This document shows positions 1 through 5,966 of a DNA stretch of 6,330 nt, in pieces (position 1 is the first letter of the stretch; the number at the start of each line of letters is the position of its first letter). A program made the translations under genes and the position numbers. Below the pieces are notes generated by a model that saw only the letters and a program-made list of their open reading frames with translations, ran no database searches and had not been told where the DNA came from. Source of the DNA: Cryomorphaceae bacterium (lineage in GTDB: Bacteria; Bacteroidota; Bacteroidia; Flavobacteriales; Crocinitomicaceae); the NCBI GenBank assembly GCA_021298235.1, contig JAJTDX010000118.1, positions 1 to 6,330 on the forward strand. Reading direction: 5' to 3'.

Positions 1-286
1 GGCATTGACAGAGGTTTATATTCCAGTCAGCAAATTTCTTGTTCAACCCTATGTATATACACTTTCCGAATTACCTACTTTGAAACCAGACGTTCGTGAA
101 GTAAATGAAATCTTTTTTATACCACTCGAGTCATTAAAATCCCCTACAATCATTTCAACGATGGACGTTAAGGCCGGTGATGGGATCATTTACAAGAACA
201 TTCCTTGCTTCCGTCACGAAGAACATCAAATCTGGGGAGCCACTGCGCTCATATTAAACGAGCTGAGACATCTGTTGAACAGATAA
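1..286 (+). CDS. Nudix hydrolase, CoA pyrophosphatase-like (C-terminal part)
   Basis: This is the 3' end of a gene that enters from the left edge; the frame is open from base 2 and stops at TAA 284-286. The visible 94 residues start with ALTEVYIPVSKFLVQPYV, then have a PDxxEVxEIFxIPL stretch and end in HQIWGATALILNEL. This pattern is typical of the region after the Nudix box in NudL/YeaB-type CoA pyrophosphatases, which cleave CoA or acyl-CoA to 3',5'-ADP and 4'-phosphopantetheine in the cytoplasm. The Nudix box (GX5EX7REUXEEXGU) itself must lie left of the window, so catalytic competence cannot be judged. The TTG at 5 is an internal codon and not a start. The gene converges on the DUF5723-like gene with no bases between the two stop codons. 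The family call rests on the remembered C-terminal pattern only. Confidence 0.8.
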   Translation, partial: ALTEVYIPVSKFLVQPYVYTLSELPTLKPDVREVNEIFFIPLESLKSPTIISTMDVKAGDGIIYKNIPCFRHEEHQIWGATALILNELRHLLNR

Positions 287-1698
287 TCAGAAATGCACCC
301 TTGCAAAGCCAAAGGCTCCGGAAATACTGTTTGAGGATTTCAAAAAGAATGAGAGCGCATCGTAGGAAGAAGCACCAAATTCATAGGTACCGTCTTTAAA
401 GCTGAAGTTGATTCCTACAGGAATATTGTTTCGATAAATTCCACCACCAAAATACCCTGCATTTAAAGCAAGCCATTTGAACGGGCGTACTTCGCCTCCC
501 ACAGAAATCACGGCGTTCGCAAGACTACCGGGAATCGCATTATTGAACGGTGCAACAAAATCAAATCCAAAGCTGGCTATCTTTCCGAGATCATAACTCG
601 CACCAAATCGTACTCATTCAATCCATTGATTTGGAGACTGCCTACCAATGTATCCTTTACACTGTAGACATTTCGCTTGTAAGTAACCTGTCCAATATTG
701 TTCACCGAGGCTGCAAGCTTTAGTCTTCCAAAAAGGATCGCACTCAGAGAAAGGTCTACTCCATAACCTGATCCGACAGAAGTTGGAAGGACTTTGCCTT
801 TTTCTGTGAAATTCGATGGATTTAACGATGCTACGATCGAATCGTAGTTGATATTAAAATTCGGAGAAACGGATGAATACACCCTAAACCCGCCGGGAGT
901 TCCATCTGATTCCATATCGAACATGGCCATAGACTGGATGTACCTTCCACCTACACCCGCAAATAACTCAAAAAGAGAATCCTTTCCAAAGATTTTTCTT
1001 CCGTATCCGATATTATAATAGCGGTTCCACTGCAACCTGATCTGTGAACCATTTGAGAGTTGACTTAATGGTAAAGGGACTGAAATATTGCCTTCAATCA
1101 CCATATCCAGAGTATCCTGAGAGATATTTTCTGAGTTATTTATGTACTGAATGTTGCCTGACGCATCTTGAATTGTCAAAGTATTGAAATACGATGACAA
1201 CTTTCCTTTAAAGAGAATATCCGTCAGACTGGAGTTCATTCTGGAGAACCATTGGTAATTCTCATTCACGCTAAATGCGATCCCGCCAAAACGTTTCGTC
1301 TGGAAAGCAAATCCACCCCAGTTAAAATTTGCGAAGATGCTTACACCAGCGTTGAGGTAATCTGCAGCAAATTGTCTCTGCTGAAGCCAAGTGGCACTGT
1401 CTACGTCCTTTCCTGATGCTTGATCGCGCACCGTCCCGAAGAGCGACCTCAGCTTCTCTACATTCATTGAATCCGAATAGATCCCCATTCCAAATTCGGT
1501 AGATCCGACTGAAAAACGCTTGTTGCTGTACTGTGGCCCCCATCCAAGAGCTGAGGTATTTATTCCAAGACATTGGTAATCATTCACAAATGTTGTTGCA
1601 ACCCCTTTCCCTACAGCGGTATAAGAAACACCCTGTGTTTGAGAAAATGAATAGGTAACTGTGATAAGAGAGAGGGAAAAAAGTAATTTTTTAAGCAT
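287..1698 (-). pseudogene. DUF5723-like outer-membrane beta-barrel protein, frameshifted
   Basis: The start is ATG at 1698, giving MLKKLLFSLSLITVTYSFSQ, a clear signal peptide with likely cleavage near SFSQ/TQG. An upstream in-frame ATG at 1752 would add 18 residues and overlap a hairpin, so it is less likely. After the signal come FVNDYQCLGINTSALGW (like the NDYQALGINPANLGW pattern of DUF5723 proteins) and many alternating aromatic/glycine strands. The first frame ends early at TAG 579-577 after NEYDLVRVMISER. The frame one base over continues without a stop as GASYDLGKIASFGFDFVAP and on to TGA 289-287, ending in a phenylalanine (ARVHF) as outer-membrane barrels often do. Adding one base to the AAA run at 605-607 (minus strand TTT) gives EYDFGASYDLGK and a 470-residue protein. 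Function is unknown; DUF5723 proteins are predicted outer-membrane proteins of Bacteroidota. The break may be a real mutation or a sequencing error. Confidence 0.8.
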
Positions 1699-1734
1699 AA
1701 TTAAGAAATTAATACTGCGACAAGATAGGAATAA

Positions 1735-1838
1735 AAGCAAAAAGAGGAACAAAATCTTGAGATTGTGTTCCTCTTTCTGCTAAACCATGCTAAAACTATA
1801 AAACCCAAAATCGCAACGGACGTTGCATCTTTTGAACA
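1735..1838 (-). ncRNA. candidate structured leader or small RNA
   Basis: The 192 bases between the ZIP gene and the DUF5723-like gene hold, in minus-strand order, a perfect TAATTTTG -7 match (1849-1842), a predicted start of transcription near 1838, a possible 10-codon ORF (ATG 1828 to TAG 1796, MQRPLRFWVL), a small hairpin GCAAC-GTCC-GTTGC (1826-1813) and a large hairpin with a T-rich tail (1780-1737). That layout fits either a roughly 100-nt small RNA ending in an intrinsic terminator or an attenuator-type leader for the DUF5723-like gene. It is inference from pattern only: the best -33 TTG is 15 bases from the -7 element, shorter than usual, and I recognise no RNA family. Confidence 0.3.
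1737..1780 (-). terminator. large terminator-like hairpin between ZIP and DUF5723 genes
   Basis: The arms AAAGAGGAACA (1741-1751) and TGTTCCTCTTT (1766-1776) are perfect complements. After one mismatch the stem continues with AATC/GATT around a TTGA loop, and after another mismatch it extends outward by GCA/TGC. On the minus strand the stem is followed by a T-rich stretch (TTTTTGCTTTTATT, partly in the stem). It sits about 110 bases after the ZIP stop and about 40 bases before the DUF5723-like start, so it could end ZIP transcripts, end a short RNA, or act as an attenuator. Confidence 0.6.
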
Positions 1839-1841
1839 GAA

Positions 1842-1849
1842 CAAAATTA
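1842..1849 (-). promoter_or_regulatory. -7 element TAATTTTG in the ZIP/DUF5723 gap
   Basis: The minus strand reads TAATTTTG, an exact match to the Bacteroidota -7 consensus TAnnTTTG. The same octamer is found in front of the PorP/SprF-like gene. A TTG lies only 15 bases upstream, which is closer than usual for a -33 element. Transcription would start around 1838 and run into the hairpins before the DUF5723-like gene. Confidence 0.4.
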
Positions 1850-1890
1850 AGTATAAAAATGAAACAACCTAATTTTTTTTAAAAAATAAT

Positions 1891-2715
1891 TTACCCTAGA
1901 GCAACATCTAAGATCATCATCACAAGAAAGCCACCAATGAAGCCCATCACAGCCACATCAGTATACTTATCTCTCTGTGTTTCAGGGATTACCTCTTCCA
2001 CAACAACGAAGATCATTGCGCCTGCCGCAAAAGCCAATGCAAACGGCAATATGGGCTGAATATAGATTACTGCGAGTGCACCAAGGACACCAGCTACAGG
2101 TTCAACAATTGCAGAAAGTTGTCCATACCAAAAACTCTTAAAACGGGATGCTCCTGCCCTTCGCAAAGGCATAGCAACCGCAAATCCTTCCGGAAAGTTT
2201 TGGATACCAATTCCTATGGCAAGGGCAATGGCTCCTGCAATCGTCGCACCATCCATACCGGTGGCAGCCGCACCAAACAACACCCCAACAGCCAATCCCT
2301 CGGGGATATTATGAAGAGTGATGGCCAGAACAAGCAACACTGTTTTGTGTAATTGAGTTTTCACTCCCTCTGTTTCAGTTTCCTTAAAGTTGATGTGCAA
2401 GTGCGGCAAACGTTTATCAAGAATGTAAAGAAAAAAGGCACCGGTAAAAAACCCAACCGCCGCAGGCATCCATGGCATAGAAGGATAGAGTTTTTCAGAC
2501 ATTTCAATTGAAGGATTCAATAAGGACCAAAAACTTGCAGCCACCATTACACCTCCTGTAAATCCAAGCATCCCATCAAGCCAGCCCCGATGTAGTTCTT
2601 TAAAAAAGAATACCAGAGATGCTCCTGCTGCCGTAACTAACCAGGTAAAGGTGGTGGCAATCAAGGCAGCTAGTACCGGGTCTATCCCTTCAAAAAATGA
2701 AATCAATGACTCCAT
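1891..2715 (-). CDS. ZIP-family divalent metal transporter
   Basis: This 274-residue integral inner-membrane protein of the GufA-like/BbZIP branch of ZIP transporters moves divalent metals such as Zn2+ (possibly Fe2+ or Mn2+) into the cytoplasm. Eight hydrophobic segments are visible at about 13-37, 47-67, 82-99, 125-148, 157-184, 198-217, 222-243 and 254-273. The metal-site motifs are HNIPEG (135-140, TM4) and QNFPEG (172-177, TM5), plus a TM6 glutamate at 205 (AIVEPVAG), so the binuclear centre looks complete. A short His-containing loop (PHLH, about 104-107) joins TM3 and TM4. I chose ATG 2715 (MESLISFF) over the in-frame ATG 2730, because a -7 promoter box covers 2727-2720 and the upstream ATG would lie inside it. 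The gene diverges from ndk. Metal specificity cannot be read from the sequence. Confidence 0.93.
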   Translation of the reverse strand: MESLISFFEGIDPVLAALIATTFTWLVTAAGASLVFFFKELHRGWLDGMLGFTGGVMVAASFWSLLNPSIEMSEKLYPSMPWMPAAVGFFTGAFFLYILDKRLPHLHINFKETETEGVKTQLHKTVLLVLAITLHNIPEGLAVGVLFGAAATGMDGATIAGAIALAIGIGIQNFPEGFAVAMPLRRAGASRFKSFWYGQLSAIVEPVAGVLGALAVIYIQPILPFALAFAAGAMIFVVVEEVIPETQRDKYTDVAVMGFIGGFLVMMILDVALG

Positions 2716-2719
2716 GCTA

Positions 2720-2727
2720 CAAAAATA
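2720..2727 (-). promoter_or_regulatory. -7 element for the ZIP gene
   Basis: The minus strand reads TATTTTTG, an exact TAnnTTTG match, ending four bases before the ATG at 2715. Since transcription usually begins a few bases after this box, the ZIP mRNA would be leaderless or nearly so. No TTG is found at the usual -33 distance; TTC occurs there (in GTTCTAATTC). The box supports 2715 as the start codon. Confidence 0.5.
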
Positions 2728-2756
2728 CATCTAAAAGAATTAGAACTGAGAATACA

Positions 2757-2773
2757 GTGATGATGTTCATCAC
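2757..2773. promoter_or_regulatory. 17-bp palindrome, candidate operator between ZIP and ndk
   Basis: GTGATGATGTTCATCAC is a perfect inverted repeat with 7-base arms and a 3-base centre. It lies about 30 bases upstream of both -7 boxes (2727 for ZIP, 2806 for ndk), a position where a dimeric transcription factor could act on either promoter. It does not match a Fur, Zur or MntR consensus that I know. It has no T-tail, so it is not a terminator. A metal-responsive regulator of the ZIP gene is a natural guess, but only a guess. Confidence 0.4.
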
Positions 2774-2805
2774 AAAATGACCAATTCTAAAGATGAAATT
2801 ATGCT

Positions 2806-2813
2806 TATCTTTG
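2806..2813 (+). promoter_or_regulatory. -7 element for ndk
   Basis: TATCTTTG followed by C is an exact TAnnTTTG match 28 bases before the ndk ATG. Transcription would begin near 2817, giving a short A-rich leader (AAGAAAACAAA just before the ATG) without a Shine-Dalgarno sequence. The -33 region has no TTG; a TTC at 2785-2787 lies 18 bases upstream of the box. Confidence 0.65.
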
Positions 2814-2841
2814 CGGCCGAAAACTTATTTAAGAAAACAAA

Positions 2842-3261
2842 ATGGCAACTAACAGAACATTTACAATGCTTAAACCTGATGCAATCGAAAACGGTCACAT
2901 GGGTAAGATCCTTGATATGATCATTCAGGCAGGTTTTAAGATCAAAGCAATGAAATACACTCAACTTTCTACCGAACAAGCGAAGAAATTTTATGAAGTT
3001 CATGCAGAAAGACCATTTTACGGAGAGCTTGTTGAATACATGACCAGTGGACCAATCGTTGCCGCCATTTTGGAAAAAGAAAATGCTGTAGCTGACTTTC
3101 GCGCATTAATCGGAGCCACAGATCCTGCTGAAGCGGCAGACGGAACCATCAGAAAAAACTACGCTGAATCAAAAGGAAGAAACGCAGTCCATGGTTCAGA
3201 CTCAGATGAAAATGCAGAGATTGAGGGAAAATTTCATTTTTCATCGAACGAAATTTTCTAA
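2842..3261 (+). CDS. ndk: nucleoside diphosphate kinase
   Basis: This 139-residue cytoplasmic enzyme transfers the gamma-phosphate from ATP to other (d)NDPs through a phosphohistidine intermediate, balancing nucleotide pools. Length is normal for the bacterial family. The catalytic signature NAVHGSDS is at 114-121, with the phosphorylated histidine at H117. All the usual nucleotide-site residues can be placed: K11 (in LKPDA), Y51, R87, T93, R104 (GTIRKNY) and N114. The start [14 protein letters not shown] aligns with the family N-terminus, so ATG 2842 is secure. The gene has its own promoter and is followed within 20 bases by a strong terminator, so it is probably transcribed alone. It is divergent from the ZIP gene and convergent with the T9SS-associated cluster; no functional link to either is evident. 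Confidence 0.98.
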   Translation: MATNRTFTMLKPDAIENGHMGKILDMIIQAGFKIKAMKYTQLSTEQAKKFYEVHAERPFYGELVEYMTSGPIVAAILEKENAVADFRALIGATDPAEAADGTIRKNYAESKGRNAVHGSDSDENAEIEGKFHFSSNEIF

Positions 3262-3280
3262 GTTTAAAGTAAACCAATTG

Positions 3281-3310
3281 AAAAAGGGAGACTTCCAAGT
3301 CTCCCTTTTT
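3281..3310. terminator. bidirectional intrinsic terminator of ndk and the PD40/OmpA-like gene
   Basis: The arms AAAAAGGGAGACT (3281-3293) and AGTCTCCCTTTTT (3298-3310) are perfect complements around a TCCA loop. The GC-rich core is followed by a run of six T on the + strand and preceded by five A, so it also has a T-tail on the minus strand. It lies 19 bases after the ndk stop and 24 bases after the stop of the convergent minus-strand gene, and serves both. Confidence 0.93.
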
Positions 3311-3334
3311 TGTGTAATCTGATGTTGTAACTAA

Positions 3335-4852
3335 TTATTCTGTTTTGAGTCCAACAAACTGGTATGGACGGTATTTCTTCAAATCTTTAAAATCCTCCAC
3401 ATAATCCGGGCCGTCTACTATCGCAGACACAATAACCACATTTACCATTCCTCTGTATTCCATTTTGCTTTCGAAGTAAGTAGATAAGTCGTATTTAATA
3501 TTCTCAGCACGAATTTGCGCAAGCTTGTCGTTCGTTTCGTATGTTTTTGTTGGAACCTTAGAGGCAGAGGAGTAAACTTTGATTGTGATAGTTGGTCTTC
3601 CATCTTTCAATTGTTTTTCGACATCCTTGATAAACTTCTTAAGATCCCCTTTGTCTACGACCAACTTATTCTTGTTGTAATTGAAATAGTTCATGAACTC
3701 AAGATTTTTGAAGGTAGTAGCAGTAATTACAGGCAATTCAAGTGGTGCCGGCTCATCTACCATACAAGAAGTTGAGATGGTCTTGCCTCTGGAGTCTGTC
3801 ACTGTTAATGTGTATTCCCCTTTTGGCACATTGAATAAATCTTTCTCTGTAGAATTGTTGCTCCAACTGTAGGTATATGGTGTGGCTCCCCCTTTCAAAG
3901 ACACGGTCACTGAACCATCACTTCCCTCATGTTTTGTTGCTGCAATAGCCTCACATGAAAGCTCCATGGGTGGGGGATACACGAAGAGTGCAGTATAAAT
4001 ATCACTCAACTCTCCATCTCTGTTACTTGCCCAATACAGACGATTTCCGTTGTAGGAGAAACAAGCATCGAATTTGGATGAGTTTATTTTCGCCCCAAGG
4101 TTAACTGGTTTTTTCCAACTTGTCCAGACAGAGCCATCTTTCCGAACTGCATAAAAAATATCGGCATCTCCCAAACCACCATGTCCATTGGAAGAAAAGA
4201 AAAGTGTATCCTTATTTTTCGAAAGAAATGGCGACATCTCAAAACCCGCTGTATTGATATCCGAACCCAGGTTTACAGGCGCTGACCAGGAATCTCCGCT
4301 CCTCAAGCTAACATATAGATCCTCCTCCCCTAACGTTCCAGGACCTTTGTAAGAAATCAGCATGACTGTTTCATCATCGCTCACATGGAAACCATAATAA
4401 TCTCCTTCGATATCCAATGTGGGAATATTAATTCTCTCAGGTGTTGACCAGGAATCTCCTTTTCGTTCCGCAGAGGCGATTCCTTTCACCAAATCCTTCT
4501 TCCCGTCGTAGGTATCGAGAAGATACAATACTGAACCACTTTTACTAATCCCTACTACGCCATTGTTATATTTCGAATTCAAAGAGCTAAGCTGACTACA
4601 TTCTGAATACGAACCATCAGATTGTCTTTTTGCCACCCAAATATCTTGATCGAATTTACCACCTTTGTTGCTCTCATCCATTGAACGGATAAAATAAAGC
4701 ATTGAGCTATCTGGAGAAAACACAGGAATACTTTCCTCCTTTTCAGTATTGATGGTACCCGGTATTCGTTGAACCGCATCAAAATCCCAGATTTGAGAAA
4801 AAGCGGAAAGTGTGGATGTAAAAAAAGCAATAGAAGTAACAATACGTAACAT
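3335..4852 (-). CDS. PD40 beta-propeller, SprB-repeat and OmpA-like protein, T9SS-associated
   Basis: This 505-residue exported protein has a signal peptide (1 to about 19, LSAFSQ; no lipobox Cys). PD40 blades follow at about 43-75, 101-122, 154-184, 207-237 and 264-288, with the repeated linker W-x-x-P-x-x-L-G-x-x-I-N (W135, W189, W246). A SprB-type repeat is at about 298-365 (C300, GGATPYTYSWSN, GEYTLTVTDSRG, C363). A divergent OmpA-C-like domain is at about 384-482 (FNYNKNKL, then LAQIRAENIKYDL). In the OmpA-like domain the GHTD-type aspartate is not seen (the region reads IKVYSSASK), while the later Arg (R448) is kept. It is last in the minus-strand cluster, 26 bases after the PorP/SprF-like gene, so the two are probably co-transcribed. 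Similar proteins accompany PorP/SprF proteins and T9SS adhesins; PorE is a related but TPR-containing case. A role in the periplasm or at the outer membrane, linking the exported adhesin or its partner to the envelope, is inference. Confidence 0.85.
   Translation of the reverse strand: MLRIVTSIAFFTSTLSAFSQIWDFDAVQRIPGTINTEKEESIPVFSPDSSMLYFIRSMDESNKGGKFDQDIWVAKRQSDGSYSECSQLSSLNSKYNNGVVGISKSGSVLYLLDTYDGKKDLVKGIASAERKGDSWSTPERINIPTLDIEGDYYGFHVSDDETVMLISYKGPGTLGEEDLYVSLRSGDSWSAPVNLGSDINTAGFEMSPFLSKNKDTLFFSSNGHGGLGDADIFYAVRKDGSVWTSWKKPVNLGAKINSSKFDACFSYNGNRLYWASNRDGELSDIYTALFVYPPPMELSCEAIAATKHEGSDGSVTVSLKGGATPYTYSWSNNSTEKDLFNVPKGEYTLTVTDSRGKTISTSCMVDEPAPLELPVITATTFKNLEFMNYFNYNKNKLVVDKGDLKKFIKDVEKQLKDGRPTITIKVYSSASKVPTKTYETNDKLAQIRAENIKYDLSTYFESKMEYRGMVNVVIVSAIVDGPDYVEDFKDLKKYRPYQFVGLKTE
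4283..4459 (-). repeat. 15-bp direct repeat marking PD40 blade duplication
   Basis: The bases TGACCAGGAATCTCC occur at 4283-4297 and again, identical, at 4445-4459. They encode GDSWS in two successive propeller blades of the PD40 protein. The period is 162 bases, or 54 codons, so this is an in-frame internal protein repeat and not a mobile-element feature. Confidence 0.8.
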
Positions 4853-4878
4853 AAAATAATTTTAAAGCGGTGGGTAAA

Positions 4879-5874
4879 TTATCTTCCGAGCATTAATCCA
4901 AGAACGACCTCATGTCCACCCGAGCTGACTTGATTGAATCGAGAAACTGAATAATCGTAAGAATACCCAAACTTGAATTTCTCACTGATATTTAATCCAA
5001 CCATTGGAACAATAGCATCTGTATGTCTGTAAGAAACACCCATCCAAAGCCACTCTTTATATTCAAGTTGCACAGAACCTTCGATCGAAGGAGGAGCAGG
5101 CATCATAAATTTAGCGAGTACCGCAGGGGTTAGCGTTAGATTCTCATTAAGCTTAATTTTAACACCACCCGTTGCGTTGAAATGCATTTGTGTGTTGAAA
5201 TTCGCAGTTCCTGTACCGAATTCTACAAAATCCTTAGATAGGTTGTCGGCAGCAATCCCGAAAAACATCTTATTCGAATACAAATATAATCCTGCACCAA
5301 TATCCAAAATCATTTTCGAAGATTGGTTGGCAACGAAATCATCATATTCTGTGTCTCCTCCAGCATAAGTTTGGTAAGGATCTAATGTGTTCAGCACGAC
5401 AGCTTTGTCTTGCAAAAACGTATTATTAGACAAGCCGGCCTTAACGCCAAATGAAAGGTTGTAATTCTTACTGACGGGAAGATGCAAGGCATAATTGGCA
5501 TTGAAACTCATTCTTCTGAATGCACCATATTGATCCGCAATCAACTGTCCTCCTAACGCATGTTTCAAATTACCTGTCTTGATCTCTGGATTTCGGACTG
5601 GTCCAGAACTTGTCCTGAATGCAGGATTGTAACGAGGCTTGCTTTTCTTCCCCAGAACAAATGTCCCACTCAAATACGATGTTTTCGGACTGTCGTCAAA
5701 ACCCAACCATTGCCAACGACCACCGATGGTAATATCTATGAAATCATACACGCCAGCTGCTGCAGGATTCACCATGAACTGGTTTCTGAGGTACTGGCTG
5801 TATTGGGGATTTTGCTGTGCTGTGAGCGATAGTGTTACAAGCAGGAAACAAAATGGAATAAGTATTTTCTTCAT
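4879..5874 (-). CDS. type IX secretion system membrane protein, PorP/SprF family
   Basis: This 331-residue outer-membrane beta-barrel protein has a signal peptide (MKKILIPFCFLLVTLSLTAQ, 1-20). The family's N-terminal signature follows directly: QQNPQYSQYLRNQFMVNPAAAG (about 20-41), close to the usual Q-D-P-x-F-S-Q-Y-x-x-N-x-x-x-x-N-P-A-x-A-G. The C-terminus carries the typical FGYSYDYSVSRF and GGHEVVLGLMLG strands (about 302-330). Length is normal. PorP and SprF proteins assist T9SS; SprF is needed for surface localisation of the adhesin SprB in Flavobacterium johnsoniae, and many paralogues sit next to large type B-sorted proteins. Here the gene is just downstream of such a protein and just upstream of the PD40/OmpA-like gene. 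I infer it is the dedicated partner of the upstream adhesin and not the core PorP, so I give no gene symbol. Confidence 0.93.
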   Translation of the reverse strand: MKKILIPFCFLLVTLSLTAQQNPQYSQYLRNQFMVNPAAAGVYDFIDITIGGRWQWLGFDDSPKTSYLSGTFVLGKKSKPRYNPAFRTSSGPVRNPEIKTGNLKHALGGQLIADQYGAFRRMSFNANYALHLPVSKNYNLSFGVKAGLSNNTFLQDKAVVLNTLDPYQTYAGGDTEYDDFVANQSSKMILDIGAGLYLYSNKMFFGIAADNLSKDFVEFGTGTANFNTQMHFNATGGVKIKLNENLTLTPAVLAKFMMPAPPSIEGSVQLEYKEWLWMGVSYRHTDAIVPMVGLNISEKFKFGYSYDYSVSRFNQVSSGGHEVVLGLMLGR

Positions 5875-5911
5875 CAGTGTCTATTTTTTTCAAACTTTAA
5901 GCTTGAGGATG

Positions 5912-5919
5912 CAAAATTA
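5912..5919 (-). promoter_or_regulatory. -7 element in front of the PorP/SprF-like gene
   Basis: The minus strand reads TAATTTTG followed by C, an exact TAnnTTTG match in the 92-base gap after the adhesin. Transcription would start near 5908, leaving a leader of about 34 bases with an A-rich stretch before the ATG at 5874. No TTG is at the usual -33 distance (TTC is 20 bases upstream). It suggests that the PorP/SprF and PD40 genes can be expressed apart from the large adhesin. Confidence 0.5.
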
Positions 5920-5966
5920 ACAAGTTTTCAATCATTTATGAATTTGTGCCTTTTTTATTCAAGAGA

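Noticed and set aside
205..399. Open frame on + overlapping the Nudix end and DUF5723 end
   Set aside because: It is out of frame with a well-recognised Nudix C-terminus and antisense to the DUF5723-like gene; its product is basic and low in recognisable features.
577..613. Programmed ribosomal frameshifting as explanation for the split gene
   Set aside because: The overlap reads GAT TTG GTG CGA, with no X XXY YYZ slippery heptamer and no obvious downstream stimulatory stem; a plain one-base deletion in a homopolymer is simpler.
1699..1752. N-terminal extension of the DUF5723-like protein to the ATG at 1752
   Set aside because: It would put 18 residues before a perfect signal peptide and place the start inside the large hairpin; ATG 1698 gives a normal secreted N-terminus.
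2757..2773. Palindrome as a CRP/FNR, Fur or Zur box
   Set aside because: The half-site spacing and sequence do not fit TGTGA-N6-TCACA, TTGAT-N4-ATCAA or the Fur/Zur consensus patterns I know; I left the regulator unnamed.
5560..5920. Two overlapping + strand open frames opposite the PorP/SprF-like gene
   Set aside because: They are antisense shadows of a strongly recognised gene with no promoter match or protein features of their own.
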